The notes: a model not told the origin generated them from the letters alone. Shown: positions 24,198 to 33,013, numbered from the stretch's first letter. The stretch: DNA of 64,000 nucleotides from DASQUK01 sp963717085 (GCA_963717085.1 CAVQVM010000019.1:248001-312000), one strand, 5' to 3'. Numbers and translations are program-made.

Positions 24198-25163
24198 TCA
24201 TGGGAGCACCTCCGGGTTGGCGCAGTGCGTGGGCCGCTCACCCCGCAACACCCGTCCGATGTCGTCGGCGATCATGGCCGTGTGGTTGATCTCGGTGTCG
24301 TACGTCGCTCCGCCGATGTGTGGGGTCAGCACCACGTTGTCCAGACCGGCCACGGGATGGTCGACCGGTAGCTGCTCGCCCTCGAAGTGGTCGAGCCCGG
24401 CGCCCCCGAGGTGCCCCGACCGAAGTGCGTCGGTGAGCGCATCGAGGTCGTGGAGTGCCGCCCGGGCGGTGTTGAGGTACACCGCCCCGGGCGCCATGGC
24501 CGCGAACTGCTCGGCACCCATCATCCCCATGGTCTCGGGCGTGACCGTGGCATGCATCGACACCACGTCGGCGTCGGCCACCAGCTTGTCGAGCGAGTCG
24601 TGCGTCGCCTCGGGCGAGTACGGGTCGAAGGCGATGACCCGCATCCCCAGAGCCTCCAGCCGCCAGCGCACCGCTCGGCCCACGGCGCCAAGACCGACAA
24701 GGCCCGCCGTCCGCCCGGCGATCTGCCAGGCACGGAAGCGCTGGTAGGGGATGCTCCCGTCCCGGAACACCGCCCCGGCCCGGACGTCACGGTCGGCGGG
24801 CAGCACCCGGCGGGTCACCGCCAGCAGCAGAGCCAGCGTCAGCTCGGCCACGCCGTCGGCGTTGCGGCCCGGGGTGTGCAGCACCGGAATCCCGCGGGCG
24901 GTGGCGCCGGCGATGTCGACGTTGGTGGGGTCCCCCCGGGTAGAGCCGATCACCCGGAGGGGCCGATCGAGCACCGGGCCGCTGACGAAGTCGGCCTCGC
25001 ATACCAGCACCGTCGCCCCGAGAGCGTCCACCCGCTCGGCCAGTGCGGCACCGTCCCAGATCCGCAGGGGGCGCTGGTCGATCCACGGGTCGTACGTGAC
25101 GTCACACGTCCGGCCCAGGGCGTCGAGCCCCGGCCCCCGGCAGGCCGCCGTCACCAGCGCCAC
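24198..25163 (-). CDS. D-isomer-specific 2-hydroxyacid dehydrogenase
   Basis: 321 residues from GTG 25163, chosen because GGGAGG lies about 10 nt upstream and the domain begins right there (VALVTAACRGPGLD). An ATG at 25235 adds 24 low-complexity residues, and it lies inside an operator. NAD-binding GLGAVGRAVRWRLEALGMRV near 130; catalytic Arg in YLNTARAALHD, Glu in HFEGEQLPVDHP and His in LTPHIGGATYDTE are all present. It should interconvert a 2-hydroxy acid and 2-keto acid. First gene of a minus-strand set with the aldolase and acyl-CoA synthetase, and divergent from the P450 gene across two copies of the CTGAC-N6-GTCAG operator. Confidence 0.85.
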   Translation of the reverse strand: MALVTAACRGPGLDALGRTCDVTYDPWIDQRPLRIWDGAALAERVDALGATVLVCEADFVSGPVLDRPLRVIGSTRGDPTNVDIAGATARGIPVLHTPGRNADGVAELTLALLLAVTRRVLPADRDVRAGAVFRDGSIPYQRFRAWQIAGRTAGLVGLGAVGRAVRWRLEALGMRVIAFDPYSPEATHDSLDKLVADADVVSMHATVTPETMGMMGAEQFAAMAPGAVYLNTARAALHDLDALTDALRSGHLGGAGLDHFEGEQLPVDHPVAGLDNVVLTPHIGGATYDTEINHTAMIADDIGRVLRGERPTHCANPEVLP

Positions 25164-25228
25164 CGGACGGCCGCCTCCCGTGGCGTCGCCGTCCCCGGTC
25201 GCCGTCCGCGCCGCCGCGCCCTCCGAAT

Positions 25229-25244
25229 CTGACATACGCGTCAC
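25229..25244. promoter_or_regulatory. Operator CTGAC-N6-GTCAC (site 1)
   Basis: One change from the perfect palindrome. Lies 65 nt upstream of the preferred start of the 2-hydroxyacid dehydrogenase and shares a 150-nt divergent region with site 2. Confidence 0.6.
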
Positions 25245-25274
25245 GGTCGAGGAGCGCGCCGGCGCCCTGCGGGC

Positions 25275-25301
25275 TAAGGTCAAACCTGACGTTGGCGTCA
25301 G
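25275..25301 (+). promoter_or_regulatory. -10 box TAAGGT and operator CTGAC-GTTGGC-GTCAG (site 2) of the P450 gene
   Basis: The TANNNT box is at 25275-25280; the predicted transcription start falls at the first bases of the perfect palindrome (25286-25301). GGGGAG follows and then the GTG at 25316. A repressor bound here would cover the start site. Confidence 0.7.
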
Positions 25302-25315
25302 TCGGGGGAGCGACC

Positions 25316-26611
25316 GTGGACGAATCGCACCAGTCAGTGGGGCTGAGGGCGAGTGGACGGGAGCCCGTGGCCGGAGCGGCCCGCAGCGAAGCTGCGAGAG
25401 CGGAGGACCTGTTCGACGACGATCCCTTCGAGGAGTTCAACCGCGCCATGGGCGCCGAGGGGGACGCCACGCCCTACCCGACGTTCGCCCGCCTGCGGGC
25501 CGAGGCGCCTGTCCACCCGGGTGTGCCCGACCTCGGGGCCGTGGCCTACGACGAGGGCTCGACGTTCACTGCCTATGCCTACGACGCCGTCAACACCATC
25601 CTCGGCGACGGCGAGACCTTCAGCTCGGCCGGCTACGGGGAGGTCATGGGCCTCCTCATGGGTCGCTCGATCCTGGAGATGGACGAGCCCGAGCACCACG
25701 CCTACCGCTCGCTCCTGCAACAGGCGTTCACGCGGGCGGAGATGCAGCGCTGGGAGGTCGAGCTGGTCGGACCCCTGGTCAACGGCATGATCGACGAGTT
25801 CGCCGCCGACCATCACGCCGATCTCGTGCGCCAGTTGCTGTTCATGTTCCCGGTGCGGGTCATCGCCGCGCTCCTCGGGCTGCCCGAGGAGGACCTACCG
25901 CAGTTCCACCGCCTGGCCGTCCAGCTCATCGGTGCCACGACCGTGGACTGGGACCGGGCCGTGCAGGCGTCGGCCGCCCTCCGTGACTACCTCGCCGGGA
26001 TCGTGGACGAGCGCCGCCGCCGGCCCGCCGACGACATGATCTCGGTGCTGGTGCAGGCCGAGAACGACGGCCAGCGGCTCACCGACGAGGAGATCTTCGC
26101 CTTCTGCCGGCTGCTGCTTCCGGCCGGCGCCGAGACCACGTACCGCTCCTCGTCGAACCTGATGGTCGGGCTGCTCACCAACCCCGACCAGCTCGCCGCC
26201 GTGGTTGCGGACCGGAGCCTGGTACCGCTGGCCATCGAGGAGGGGGTCCGCTGGGAGCCGCCGTTGCTGATCATCTCCCGGACGGCCACCCGCGACACGG
26301 AGGTCTGCGGCGTCTCGATCCCGGCCAGCGCCAGCATTGTGTGCAGCCTCGGTTCCGCGAACCACGACGAGTCCCGGTGGCCGGACGCCGAGCGCTTCGA
26401 CATCTTCCGTGAGCGCCGCCCGCACATCGGCTTCGCCCACGGTCCCCACATGTGTCTCGGGATGCACCTGGCGCGCATGGAGACCCAGGTCGCACTGGGC
26501 GCGCTCTTCGATCGCCTGCCGGGCCTGCGCCTCGACCCCAGCGCACCCGACCCCTACATCTCGGGGCGCGTGTTCCGGGCGCCACCCAGGTTGGACGTCG
26601 TCTGGGATTGA
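25316..26611 (+). CDS. Cytochrome P450
   Basis: 431 residues from GTG 25316, with GGGGAG six nt upstream (a TTG at 25292 lies inside the operator and is unlikely). I-helix PAGAETTYRSSSN near 275; ExxR as EEGVRWE near 310; heme-binding loop FAHGPHMCLGMHLARME with the Cys ligand near 378. The first 35 residues are unusual: residues about 10-30 are encoded by a GPSG repeat copy read in frame (AARSEAARAED). Normal P450 sequence begins at DDPFEEFNRAMG. P450s of this soluble bacterial type hydroxylate lipophilic substrates with ferredoxin partners; the 3Fe-4S ferredoxin at 52107, under the same operator type, is a possible partner. The downstream acyl-CoA dehydrogenase may begin at a TTG that overlaps its stop. 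Confidence 0.88.
   Translation: MDESHQSVGLRASGREPVAGAARSEAARAEDLFDDDPFEEFNRAMGAEGDATPYPTFARLRAEAPVHPGVPDLGAVAYDEGSTFTAYAYDAVNTILGDGETFSSAGYGEVMGLLMGRSILEMDEPEHHAYRSLLQQAFTRAEMQRWEVELVGPLVNGMIDEFAADHHADLVRQLLFMFPVRVIAALLGLPEEDLPQFHRLAVQLIGATTVDWDRAVQASAALRDYLAGIVDERRRRPADDMISVLVQAENDGQRLTDEEIFAFCRLLLPAGAETTYRSSSNLMVGLLTNPDQLAAVVADRSLVPLAIEEGVRWEPPLLIISRTATRDTEVCGVSIPASASIVCSLGSANHDESRWPDAERFDIFRERRPHIGFAHGPHMCLGMHLARMETQVALGALFDRLPGLRLDPSAPDPYISGRVFRAPPRLDVVWD
25343..25406 (+). repeat. GPSG repeat, copy 2 (inside the P450 N-terminus)
   Basis: Core GGAGCGGCCC then hairpin GCAGC-GAA-GCTGC and GAGAGCGGAGG. It is more diverged in its 5' half. It is translated as a short Ala/Arg-rich stretch of the P450. 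Confidence 0.7.
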
Positions 26612-26625
26612 GGGCAGCGTTGGGG

Positions 26626-26688
26626 CTGAGCGAGCGAGGAGCGAGCGGGGCCCGAGCGGCCCGCTGCGAAGCAGCCAGAGCGGAGAGC
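26626..26688 (+). repeat. GPSG repeat, copy 3 (upstream of acyl-CoA dehydrogenase)
   Basis: CTGAGCGAGCGAGGAGCGAG, then GGGGCCCGAGCGGCCC, hairpin GCTGC-GAA-GCAGC and AGAGCGGAGAGC directly before the ATG at 26689. Its last bases give the only Shine-Dalgarno-like sequence (GCGGAGAG). Confidence 0.85.
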
Positions 26689-27888
26689 ATGTCGAGCGAC
26701 ACGAGCCACACGGACGCGCCGACGACCGACCGGACAGACCCGGAGCTGGCTGACGAGCTGGTCGCCACGGTGCGCGACTGGGTGCGCAAGGACGTCGTGC
26801 CCGTGGCGTCGGACTACGAGCACGAGGACCGCTTCCCCGAGCCCCTGGTGTCGCAGATGCGGGCGTTCGGGCTCTTCGGTTCGAAGGTGCCCGAGGACTA
26901 TGGCGGGTTGGGTCTCGACACGGTCACCTACGCGCGGCTCATGGAGGAGCTGTCGTACGGCTGGATGTCGCTGGCCGGTGTACTCAACACCCACACGATC
27001 CTGGCCACGCTGCTGGTGCGCCACGGGACGGCCGAGCAGAAGGAGCGGCTGCTCCCCGTGCTGGCCAGCGGAGAGGTGCGCGGCGCGTTCTCCCTCTCGG
27101 AGCCCGACGCCGGCAGCGACGCCGGTGCGATCCGCTGCAAGGCCGTCCCCGACGGCGACGAGTACATCCTCGACGGCACCAAGATGTGGGTCACCAACGG
27201 CGAGCGCGCCGGACTCGTCGCCCTCGCCGCCCGCACGCCCGAGGGCATCACGTGCTTCGTGATCGAGAAGGATCCGGGATCGAGCTATGGCGGCATCGCC
27301 ACCAGCAAGACCATCGGCAAGCTCGGCTACAAGGGCATCGAGACGGTGGAGATGACGTACAGCGGCCACCGGGTGCCGGCATCGGCGGTGCTCGGTGGCG
27401 CCGAGGGTCGCGGGCAGGGGTTGCGCTACATCCTCGGCGCGCTCGAGGTCGGACGCGTCAACATCGCAGCCCGGGCGGTGGGCGTGGCGCGGGCGGCCTT
27501 CGATGCCGCCATGCGCTATGCCCACGAGCGCGAGACCTTCGGCGTGCCCATCCACAACCACCAGGCCATCCAGTTCAAGCTCGCCGACATGGCGACACGC
27601 GTCGAGGCGTCCCGCCTGCTCACCCGCAGCGCCGCCGAGAAGGTCGACGCCGGCGAGCGCGCCGATGTGGAGGCGGGCATGGCCAAGCTGTTCGCCTCGG
27701 AGACGGCGCTGGAGGTCGCGACCGAGGCCATGCGCATACACGGTGGCTACGGCTACACCACCGAGTTCCCCGTCGAGCGCTACTACCGGGACGCGCCCCT
27801 GATGATCATCGGCGAGGGCACCAACGAGATCCAGCGGATCGTCATCGCCCGGGGCCTCCTGCGCCGCTGGAGCGAGAGGCCCGACTAG
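26689..27888 (+). CDS. Acyl-CoA dehydrogenase (classical, glutaryl/short-chain-like)
   Basis: 399 residues from ATG 26689. A frame open from TTG 26608, which overlaps the P450 stop (TTGA), would add 27 residues encoded by the GPSG repeat. Motifs: SLSEPDAGSDAGAIRCKA (FAD site, near 133), KMWVTNGERAGL near 160, ARAVGVARAAFDAAMRYAHERETFGVPIHNHQAIQ and the C-terminal IIGEGTNEIQRIVIARGLL, with the catalytic Glu of GEGTNE in the classical place. It oxidises an acyl-CoA at C2-C3 in the cytoplasm, passing electrons to ETF. Probably co-transcribed with the P450, suggesting hydroxylation followed by beta-oxidation of one compound. Confidence 0.88.
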   Translation: MSSDTSHTDAPTTDRTDPELADELVATVRDWVRKDVVPVASDYEHEDRFPEPLVSQMRAFGLFGSKVPEDYGGLGLDTVTYARLMEELSYGWMSLAGVLNTHTILATLLVRHGTAEQKERLLPVLASGEVRGAFSLSEPDAGSDAGAIRCKAVPDGDEYILDGTKMWVTNGERAGLVALAARTPEGITCFVIEKDPGSSYGGIATSKTIGKLGYKGIETVEMTYSGHRVPASAVLGGAEGRGQGLRYILGALEVGRVNIAARAVGVARAAFDAAMRYAHERETFGVPIHNHQAIQFKLADMATRVEASRLLTRSAAEKVDAGERADVEAGMAKLFASETALEVATEAMRIHGGYGYTTEFPVERYYRDAPLMIIGEGTNEIQRIVIARGLLRRWSERPD

Positions 27889-27928
27889 CGAGGCACAGCT
27901 GCCCGGGCTCGGGCACTAGAAACTGGGC

Positions 27929-28561
27929 GTGCCGACCAGGGGCCCGCAGCGGCGGCAAGGCGTCGAGACCCGCGCCAAGCTGCTCGACGCCGCCGTCCCG
28001 GCGCTGGCCGAGAAGGGCTACCACGCCACCCGGGTGGACGACATCGTGCGGGTGGCGGGCGTGTCCCACGGGACCTTCTACCTCTACTTCGCCAACAAGG
28101 AAGACCTGTTCCGCACGCTGGCGGAGCGTTGCGCCGACGAGGCCGACGCCCTGGCCGAGTCTCTCGGTGTGGTCGACTCCGGCGCCGCCGGGGTCGCCAC
28201 GCTGCGGGCATGGCTGCGCGAGTTCCTCGCCTTCTACCGCCGCTACGGCGTGGTGATCCGGGCCTGGGCCGAGAACCAGGTGACCGACCGGGCGCTGGGC
28301 CGCCTCGGGGCCGCATCGTTCGAGCGCATCACCACGACGCTGCGGGCCTCGATGGCCGGCGCGCCGGGCGACGCGGGCGAGTCGGAGCGCCGGCTCGAGC
28401 TGCGGTCTGCGGCATTGCTGGCCATGATCGAGCGGTTCGCGTACGTCACCACCAGTCGCGACCTGGGGTTCGGCGAGGACGTCCTGCTCGACAACCTCGC
28501 GCTGGTGGTGCACCGGGGCTTCTTCCGCCCACGATCGATGCGTACGGCGCCGCTAGCCTGA
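27929..28561 (+). CDS. TetR-family regulator (candidate regulator of the CTGAC-N6-GTCAG sites)
   Basis: 210 residues from GTG 27929. N-terminal helix-turn-helix: TRAKLLDAAVPALAEKGYHA, then TRVDDIVRVAGVSHGTFYLYFANKEDLFRTL, with SHGTFYLYF as recognition-helix end. The C-terminal ligand-binding part is helical with a conserved-looking YRRYGVVIRAWAEN. It is paralogous to the TetR at 61119 over the whole length (same GYHA-RVDD-V-A--SHGTFYLYF--KEDLF pattern and the matching YGRVIRAWTEAE). A perfect CTGAC-N6-GTCAG operator overlaps its stop codon and the start of the next gene. Ligand unknown; an acyl-CoA is plausible from its neighbours. Confidence 0.85.
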   Translation: MPTRGPQRRQGVETRAKLLDAAVPALAEKGYHATRVDDIVRVAGVSHGTFYLYFANKEDLFRTLAERCADEADALAESLGVVDSGAAGVATLRAWLREFLAFYRRYGVVIRAWAENQVTDRALGRLGAASFERITTTLRASMAGAPGDAGESERRLELRSAALLAMIERFAYVTTSRDLGFGEDVLLDNLALVVHRGFFRPRSMRTAPLA

Positions 28562-28573
28562 CGCTCGTGTCAG
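28554..28573 (+). promoter_or_regulatory. -10 box TAGCCT and operator CTGAC-GCTCGT-GTCAG (site 3)
   Basis: The -10 box is 28554-28559 and the perfect palindrome is 28558-28573. The predicted transcription start coincides with the GTG at 28567, so the message of the PQQ-repeat lipoprotein gene would be leaderless and the operator would cover both -10 and start. Confidence 0.7.
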
Positions 28574-30570
28574 GCCAGGGCTGGAGGGGGCCGGCGCGGC
28601 ACCAGGGGGTCGTCTCGCCGCTGCTGGGCGCCGCCCTGCTGTGGCTGGCGTGGCTGCCCGCCTGCGGCGCGGACGATGATCCCGCCGACCCCGGACCGAT
28701 CGACGAGTGCGACTGGCCGATGTGGGGCCACGGGCCCGGCCGCACCTTCTCGTATCCCTGCGACACCGCCCTGGCGCCGGGCACCGTCGGCGACCTCGAG
28801 GAGGCGTGGTTCTTCAATGCCGAGGACGCCGTCACGGCCACGCCCGCAGTGGTCGACGGAGTGGTGTACGTGGGCGACTGGTCGGGGAACTTCTACGCCC
28901 TCGATCTCGACACCGGGGAGCGCCGCTGGACGTTCCGGGCCCGGGTCCACCCGCGCGTGTACGCCGGGCAGATCGTCTCCTCTGCCGCCGTGGCCGACGT
29001 CGACGGCGAGCGGAGCGTTTACTTCGGCGCCGGCAACACGCTGTACGCCCTCGCCGCCGAGGACGGCGAGTCCCGCTGGGAACACCGCCTCGCACCCGAG
29101 GGCGACGACGACGACCCCCGTGAGATCGAGTCGTCGCCCGTCGTCGTCGATGGGCTCGTGATCTTCGGGTCCGACGTCCACAACGCCGACGACGGCACCC
29201 CGGCGGCCGTGTTCGCGTTGGATGCCGCCACCGGCGAGGAGCGGTGGACGACCGTGACCGCCCCGACGGATCCGGGCCCCGCCGATGGCGGTCCGTCCGG
29301 CGATCGGCCGACCGGTCCTGGCTGCGCCGACGTCTGGGGGTCGCCGAGCGTCGACCTCGAGCGACGGCTGGTCTTCGTGGGCACGGGCAACTGCACCGCC
29401 ACCGAGCGCTGGGGCGGCCACTCCGAGGCGATCCTGGCGCTCGACCTCGACTCGGGCGAGGAGCGGTGGACGTACCAGCCACACGAGGCCAACCGCAACG
29501 ACCTCGACTTCGCCGGCGCACCCAACCTGTTCGACGTCGACGGTCGGGCAGCCGTCGGCCTGGGCAACAAGGACGGCGTCTACTACACAGTCGACCGCGA
29601 GACCGGTAAGCCGCTCTGGGACACCCGGGTGGCGGAGCCCGGCATCCCCGAGCCGGGCAGCGACTACTCGACCGGAGGCTTCATCGGCCCGACCGCGCTC
29701 GCGGACGGGGTCGTCGTGGGCGGGACGGCCGTCGGGGGCGCCCCCTACCTGCATGGGATCGATGCCGCCTCGGGCGACCTGCTGTGGCAGCAGGACGTGG
29801 CCGGCCCCACCTACGCCGCCGCCGCCGAGGCCAACGGCGTGGTGTTCATCGGCGGGACCGACTTCACCTTCCGGGCGCTCGACCTGCGCGACGGCGACGT
29901 CCTGTGGGAGCGCGAGCTGAGCGGCGCCGTCTCCGGGGGTGCGGTGGTCGTCGGCGACGATGTCATCGCCGTGGCCGGCATCCGCGCCCCCGGCGTCGAC
30001 ACCAGCAGCGACAACAGCGGCGTGTACCGGTTCTCGCTGAGCGCGGACGACGGCGCCACACCGTCGGCGTCGTCCGCCACGACAGCGAGCACGGACCCTG
30101 ACGCCCCGTCGGGACCTCCCGCCAGCAACTCGCCCGAGGCGCTCGCGCAACCGTGCGTGGCGGCGGCGTGCCCTCTCGACTTCACCATCAGCTCCGAGCG
30201 GGTGGGAGGGGAAACTGGCAGCGGGACGGTGAGGATCCAGCTGGACCCGTTCCGGGTCGAGGTCCGCGCCGATGGCGTCGGCTCCCCCGACCGCTGGCTC
30301 CGGCCCGGCAGCCCCGCGGCGTCGGACGGCGCCACCGCCTTGGGGGTGTACCTGTCCCAGGGCACCGACAACCCGGTGGGCGGGCTCGTCTGCGTTCTCG
30401 ATGCCGCCGACGACTGCACCGGGACCGAGAACCCGGCGCCCGGCGCCAGCTACGACCGGATCAGCATCCTGGCGGTCGACGATCCGGAGACGCTGCCCTC
30501 GATCACCGAGGGCATCGACCGCATCGTGACCACCAACGGCCTGGACATCCCCGTCACCCCGGGAGGGTGA
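28567..30570 (+). CDS. PQQ-repeat (quinoprotein-like beta-propeller) lipoprotein
   Basis: 667 residues. Signal peptide with lipobox WLPAC (Cys near 37). The next 480 residues hold repeated blade motifs such as VYVGDWSGNFYALDLDTGERRW, TLYALAAEDGESRWEH, VFALDAATGEERWTT, ILALDLDSGEERWTY and FRALDLRDGDVLWERE, as in PQQ-dependent alcohol dehydrogenases and BamB. The cytochrome c part of quinohemoproteins is absent. Residues about 510-667 form an extra domain of unknown type (SPEALAQPCVAAACPLDFTI onward). It may be a secreted quinoprotein dehydrogenase or a scaffold; the Ca and PQQ ligands cannot be confirmed by eye. It is followed by a second lipoprotein with GTG six bases after the stop, so both likely act at the cell surface. 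Confidence 0.78.
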   Translation: MSGQGWRGPARHQGVVSPLLGAALLWLAWLPACGADDDPADPGPIDECDWPMWGHGPGRTFSYPCDTALAPGTVGDLEEAWFFNAEDAVTATPAVVDGVVYVGDWSGNFYALDLDTGERRWTFRARVHPRVYAGQIVSSAAVADVDGERSVYFGAGNTLYALAAEDGESRWEHRLAPEGDDDDPREIESSPVVVDGLVIFGSDVHNADDGTPAAVFALDAATGEERWTTVTAPTDPGPADGGPSGDRPTGPGCADVWGSPSVDLERRLVFVGTGNCTATERWGGHSEAILALDLDSGEERWTYQPHEANRNDLDFAGAPNLFDVDGRAAVGLGNKDGVYYTVDRETGKPLWDTRVAEPGIPEPGSDYSTGGFIGPTALADGVVVGGTAVGGAPYLHGIDAASGDLLWQQDVAGPTYAAAAEANGVVFIGGTDFTFRALDLRDGDVLWERELSGAVSGGAVVVGDDVIAVAGIRAPGVDTSSDNSGVYRFSLSADDGATPSASSATTASTDPDAPSGPPASNSPEALAQPCVAAACPLDFTISSERVGGETGSGTVRIQLDPFRVEVRADGVGSPDRWLRPGSPAASDGATALGVYLSQGTDNPVGGLVCVLDAADDCTGTENPAPGASYDRISILAVDDPETLPSITEGIDRIVTTNGLDIPVTPGG

Positions 30571-30572
30571 GT

Positions 30573-31812
30573 GTGACGACGACGCGAACGAAGAGACTGG
30601 CAGGTGCGGTGGCGGCGCTGGCCGCAATGGCGCTGGTGGCGGCGTGCAGCGGCGACGACGATGGCGGCGCCGGCGGCGTCGACTCTGCGACCACGACCAC
30701 CGCCGGGGCCGCAGGCGCCATCGTGCTCAGCACCGAGGGCAACAACCTCAACGCCTACGAGCCGGACCCGCCGTTCCGCAAGCAGACCGTGATCCACGCC
30801 GCCGCCGACGATCCCGACGGCCTCGACATCAACGGCCAGGTGTGTGTGCTGCCAGACGGTTCAGCTGAGGCGGCGCGAGCAGCGCAGGCGGGGCCCGAGC
30901 GGCCCGGCGCCGGAGGCGCCGAGAGCGGGAAGCAACTCTTCGTCGCCGGCGAGGACACGGGCCAGCCGGAGCGAACCCCCGGTTGGGGGATCTTCGAGCT
31001 CGACGGCGTGGCGGTCGGCGAGCTGGAGGCGCGCGAGGTGGCCCGGCTCGTGCCGACGTACCAGACCGAGGGTCCGGAGAACTACGGCTGCGGCGTGCTG
31101 TCGGACGGCCGCATCGTCACCACGGACATCGGCAACCAGGCGACCGGCCCGCCGACCGGGCAGCTCATCGTGTGGTTCCCGCCGTTCGACAGCGAGGAGG
31201 TGCCGTACTGCAAGATCGACGTCGCCTTGCCGACACCCGGTGGCATCCAGGTCGTCGACGACGTGGTGTACCTCGCGCTCGCGCGCTCACCCGGCAACGG
31301 CATCGTCCGCTACGACGGGCCGTTCCCGACGTCGCCCGATGCCGCCGGCGGCTGCGGTCGGGTCGACGGCACGGGTGCGCCGCTGGCCGACGCGGCGCGC
31401 CGGAGCCCAGTTCATCGCGGCGGACGAGCACGTCGCCACGCCGAACGCGGTGGTGGGTGCGCCCGCCGGCGGGTTCTACGTCTCGAGCGCATTCACCGGG
31501 GTGTTGGCGGAGTACGACGACGCCGGGCGCTTCGTCCGCACCCTGGTCACGCCGCCGGTGGGCGAGCAGCTCGGTTCCGAGCCGTACTCGACCGGGGCCC
31601 CCTTCGGCATGGGTGTCGATCCGACGACGGGCTCCGTCTACTGGGCCGACCTGGCCATCGGCATCACCGACAGCATCGGGCCGATCGACGGCGCCGGCAC
31701 CGTCCGACGCATCACCTTCGACGCCGACGGCAATCCCCAGCCCGTCGAGACCATGGACGAAGGCCTCGATTTCCCCGACGGCATCGGCATCTACGTTCCG
31801 GGACGCGGCTGA
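30573..31812 (+). CDS. Lipoprotein with SMP-30/lactonase-like propeller, frameshifted and carrying a repeat insertion
   Basis: GTG 30573 with GGGAGG upstream; lipoprotein signal with lipobox VAAC. The first frame runs ...GQVCVLPDGS, then about 24 residues encoded by a GPSG repeat, then KQLFVAGEDTGQPERTPGWG. It ends sensibly only if the frame changes near 31395-31405, after which GAQFIAADEHVATPNAVVGA and GVLAEYDDAGRFVRTL lead to TGA 31810-31812. One extra base in the stretch CGCGCCGGAGCCCAG would explain it. Repeats such as GCGVLSDGRIVTTDIGN and DEGLDFPDGIGIYVPG fit an SMP-30/NHL-type beta-propeller that might open lactones or sense ligands. Adjacent to the PQQ-type lipoprotein and likely its partner. 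May be a pseudogene or an assembly error. Confidence 0.7.
30864..30935 (+). repeat. GPSG repeat, copy 4 (inside the lactonase-like gene)
   Basis: Contains GGGGCCCGAGCGGCCC, hairpin GGCGCC-GGA-GGCGCC and GAGAGCGGGAAGCAA. Its length is a multiple of three and it reads through in frame; removing it joins LPDGS to KQLFVAGED naturally. Confidence 0.85.
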
Positions 31813-31826
31813 GCGGCCGATCACCC

Positions 31827-31857
31827 TTGACTTGGAGTGCGCTCGAACCCGTACGGT
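31827..31857 (+). promoter_or_regulatory. Promoter of the LLM-class oxidoreductase gene
   Basis: TTGACT at 31827 and TACGGT at 31852 with a 19-nt spacer. The start codon follows about 50 nt later with GAGGAG before it. The same -10 hexamer occurs before the gene at 33023. Confidence 0.5.
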
Positions 31858-31909
31858 CAGGGACAGGTCGCTGCGACGCTCGCAGTGCCGTCGCCCCGAG
31901 GAGATCGCC

Positions 31910-32791
31910 GTGCAGCTCGGAATCCATGTCCCCAACTTCAAGTTCGTCGGAGGCACGCCCGCCATCGCCCCCGAACTGGCCCGGGTCGCCGAGACCGCCG
32001 AGGCGGCGGGGGCGACGTGGCTGTCGGTGATGGATCACTACTTCCAGATGGACCAGATGGCCCCCGCCGAGGATCCCATGCTCGAGGGCTACACCACGTT
32101 GGGCTTCTGGGCCGCCCACACCACCTCGATCCGCCTCGGCCTCCTGGTCACCGGCGTGACCTACCGCCATCCGGGCCTGCTGGCCAAGATCGTGTCCACG
32201 CTCGACGTGCTGTCGGGCGGGCGCGCCGCCCTCGGCCTCGGGGCCTCCTGGTACGAGCGGGAGCATCAGGGTCTCGGGGTGCCGTTCCCGCCCGTCTCCG
32301 AACGGTTCGAGCGCCTCGAGGAAGCGCTGCAGATCTGCCTGCAGATGTGGGACCCCACGAACAACGGTCGCTACGACGGGCGGCACTACCAGTTGGCCGA
32401 GACCCTGTGCTCGCCCCTGCCGATCAGCCAGCCCCACCCGCCGATCACGATCGGCGGCAGCGGCGAGCGGAAGACGCTGCGGTTGGTGGCCAAGTACGCC
32501 CATGCCTGCAACCTGACCCGGGCGTCGACCGACGAGGCCGCCCACAAGTTCGACGTGCTCCGGCGCCACTGCGACGAGGTGGGCCGCGACTACGACGAGA
32601 TCGTCAAGACGATCCTCTACATGGGCCCGGAGCTGTACAGCGACGACATCGACGGCTTCGCCACGGAGATGGCTGCCTACGCCAAGCTCGGGGTGGACGG
32701 GGTCATGGTGATGCCGCTGACCGATCGGCCGGCGGACTGGGTCGAGCAACGCTGCACCCCGGCGGCAGCCCGCCTGGCGGAGCTCCCTTAG
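31910..32791 (+). CDS. LLM-class (luciferase-like) F420-dependent oxidoreductase
   Basis: 293 residues from GTG with GAGGAG eight nt upstream. TIM-barrel luciferase-like fold: QLGIHVPNFKF at the start, VMDHYFQM near 42, LGLLVTGVTYRHPGLLAKIVSTLDVLSGGRAALGLGASWYEREHQGLG, and PITIGGSGERKTLRLVAKYA. Actinobacterial members of this type (TIGR03560-like) use reduced F420. They reduce or oxidise enones, imines or alcohols; the substrate here is unknown. It has its own promoter, and a 117-nt structured repeat begins eight nt after its stop. Confidence 0.83.
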   Translation: MQLGIHVPNFKFVGGTPAIAPELARVAETAEAAGATWLSVMDHYFQMDQMAPAEDPMLEGYTTLGFWAAHTTSIRLGLLVTGVTYRHPGLLAKIVSTLDVLSGGRAALGLGASWYEREHQGLGVPFPPVSERFERLEEALQICLQMWDPTNNGRYDGRHYQLAETLCSPLPISQPHPPITIGGSGERKTLRLVAKYAHACNLTRASTDEAAHKFDVLRRHCDEVGRDYDEIVKTILYMGPELYSDDIDGFATEMAAYAKLGVDGVMVMPLTDRPADWVEQRCTPAAARLAELP

Positions 32792-32798
32792 GAGCCGA

Positions 32799-32915
32799 GC
32801 GGATAGGGCGGTTCGTGCAGCCTACGCGTGGGAATTTGGCGGTCGACCACCGGCTCAACAGCTCGGCTCCCCGGCGGCGCTGACCACCGTGGGCCAAGAG
32901 GACGTGCCTATCCGA
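32799..32915 (+). repeat. Structured intergenic element, family A copy 1
   Basis: About 117 nt closed by GGATAGG ... CCTATCC. It shares several blocks with 35717-35834: ATAGGGCG, CGCGTGGGAATTTG, CTCAACAGCT, CTGACCACCG, GCCAA and GCCTATCCG. A central hairpin around CAAC (CCG-GCT / AGC-CGG) is kept in the other copy with different bases. Non-coding; possibly a structured RNA. Confidence 0.8.
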
Positions 32916-33007
32916 TCAAGTCCTTAGCAGGAGCCGTGGCACAAGGGTGGCGGTTGCGGGTCGTCCCCGCGGGCCGCAACCCCCCGGATCGTCGCAACGG
33001 CCGGGGC

Positions 33008-33013
33008 TACGGT
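33008..33013 (+). promoter_or_regulatory. -10 box TACGGT, leaderless start
   Basis: Predicted transcription start lies about three nt before the ATG at 33023, which lacks a Shine-Dalgarno. Confidence 0.45.
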
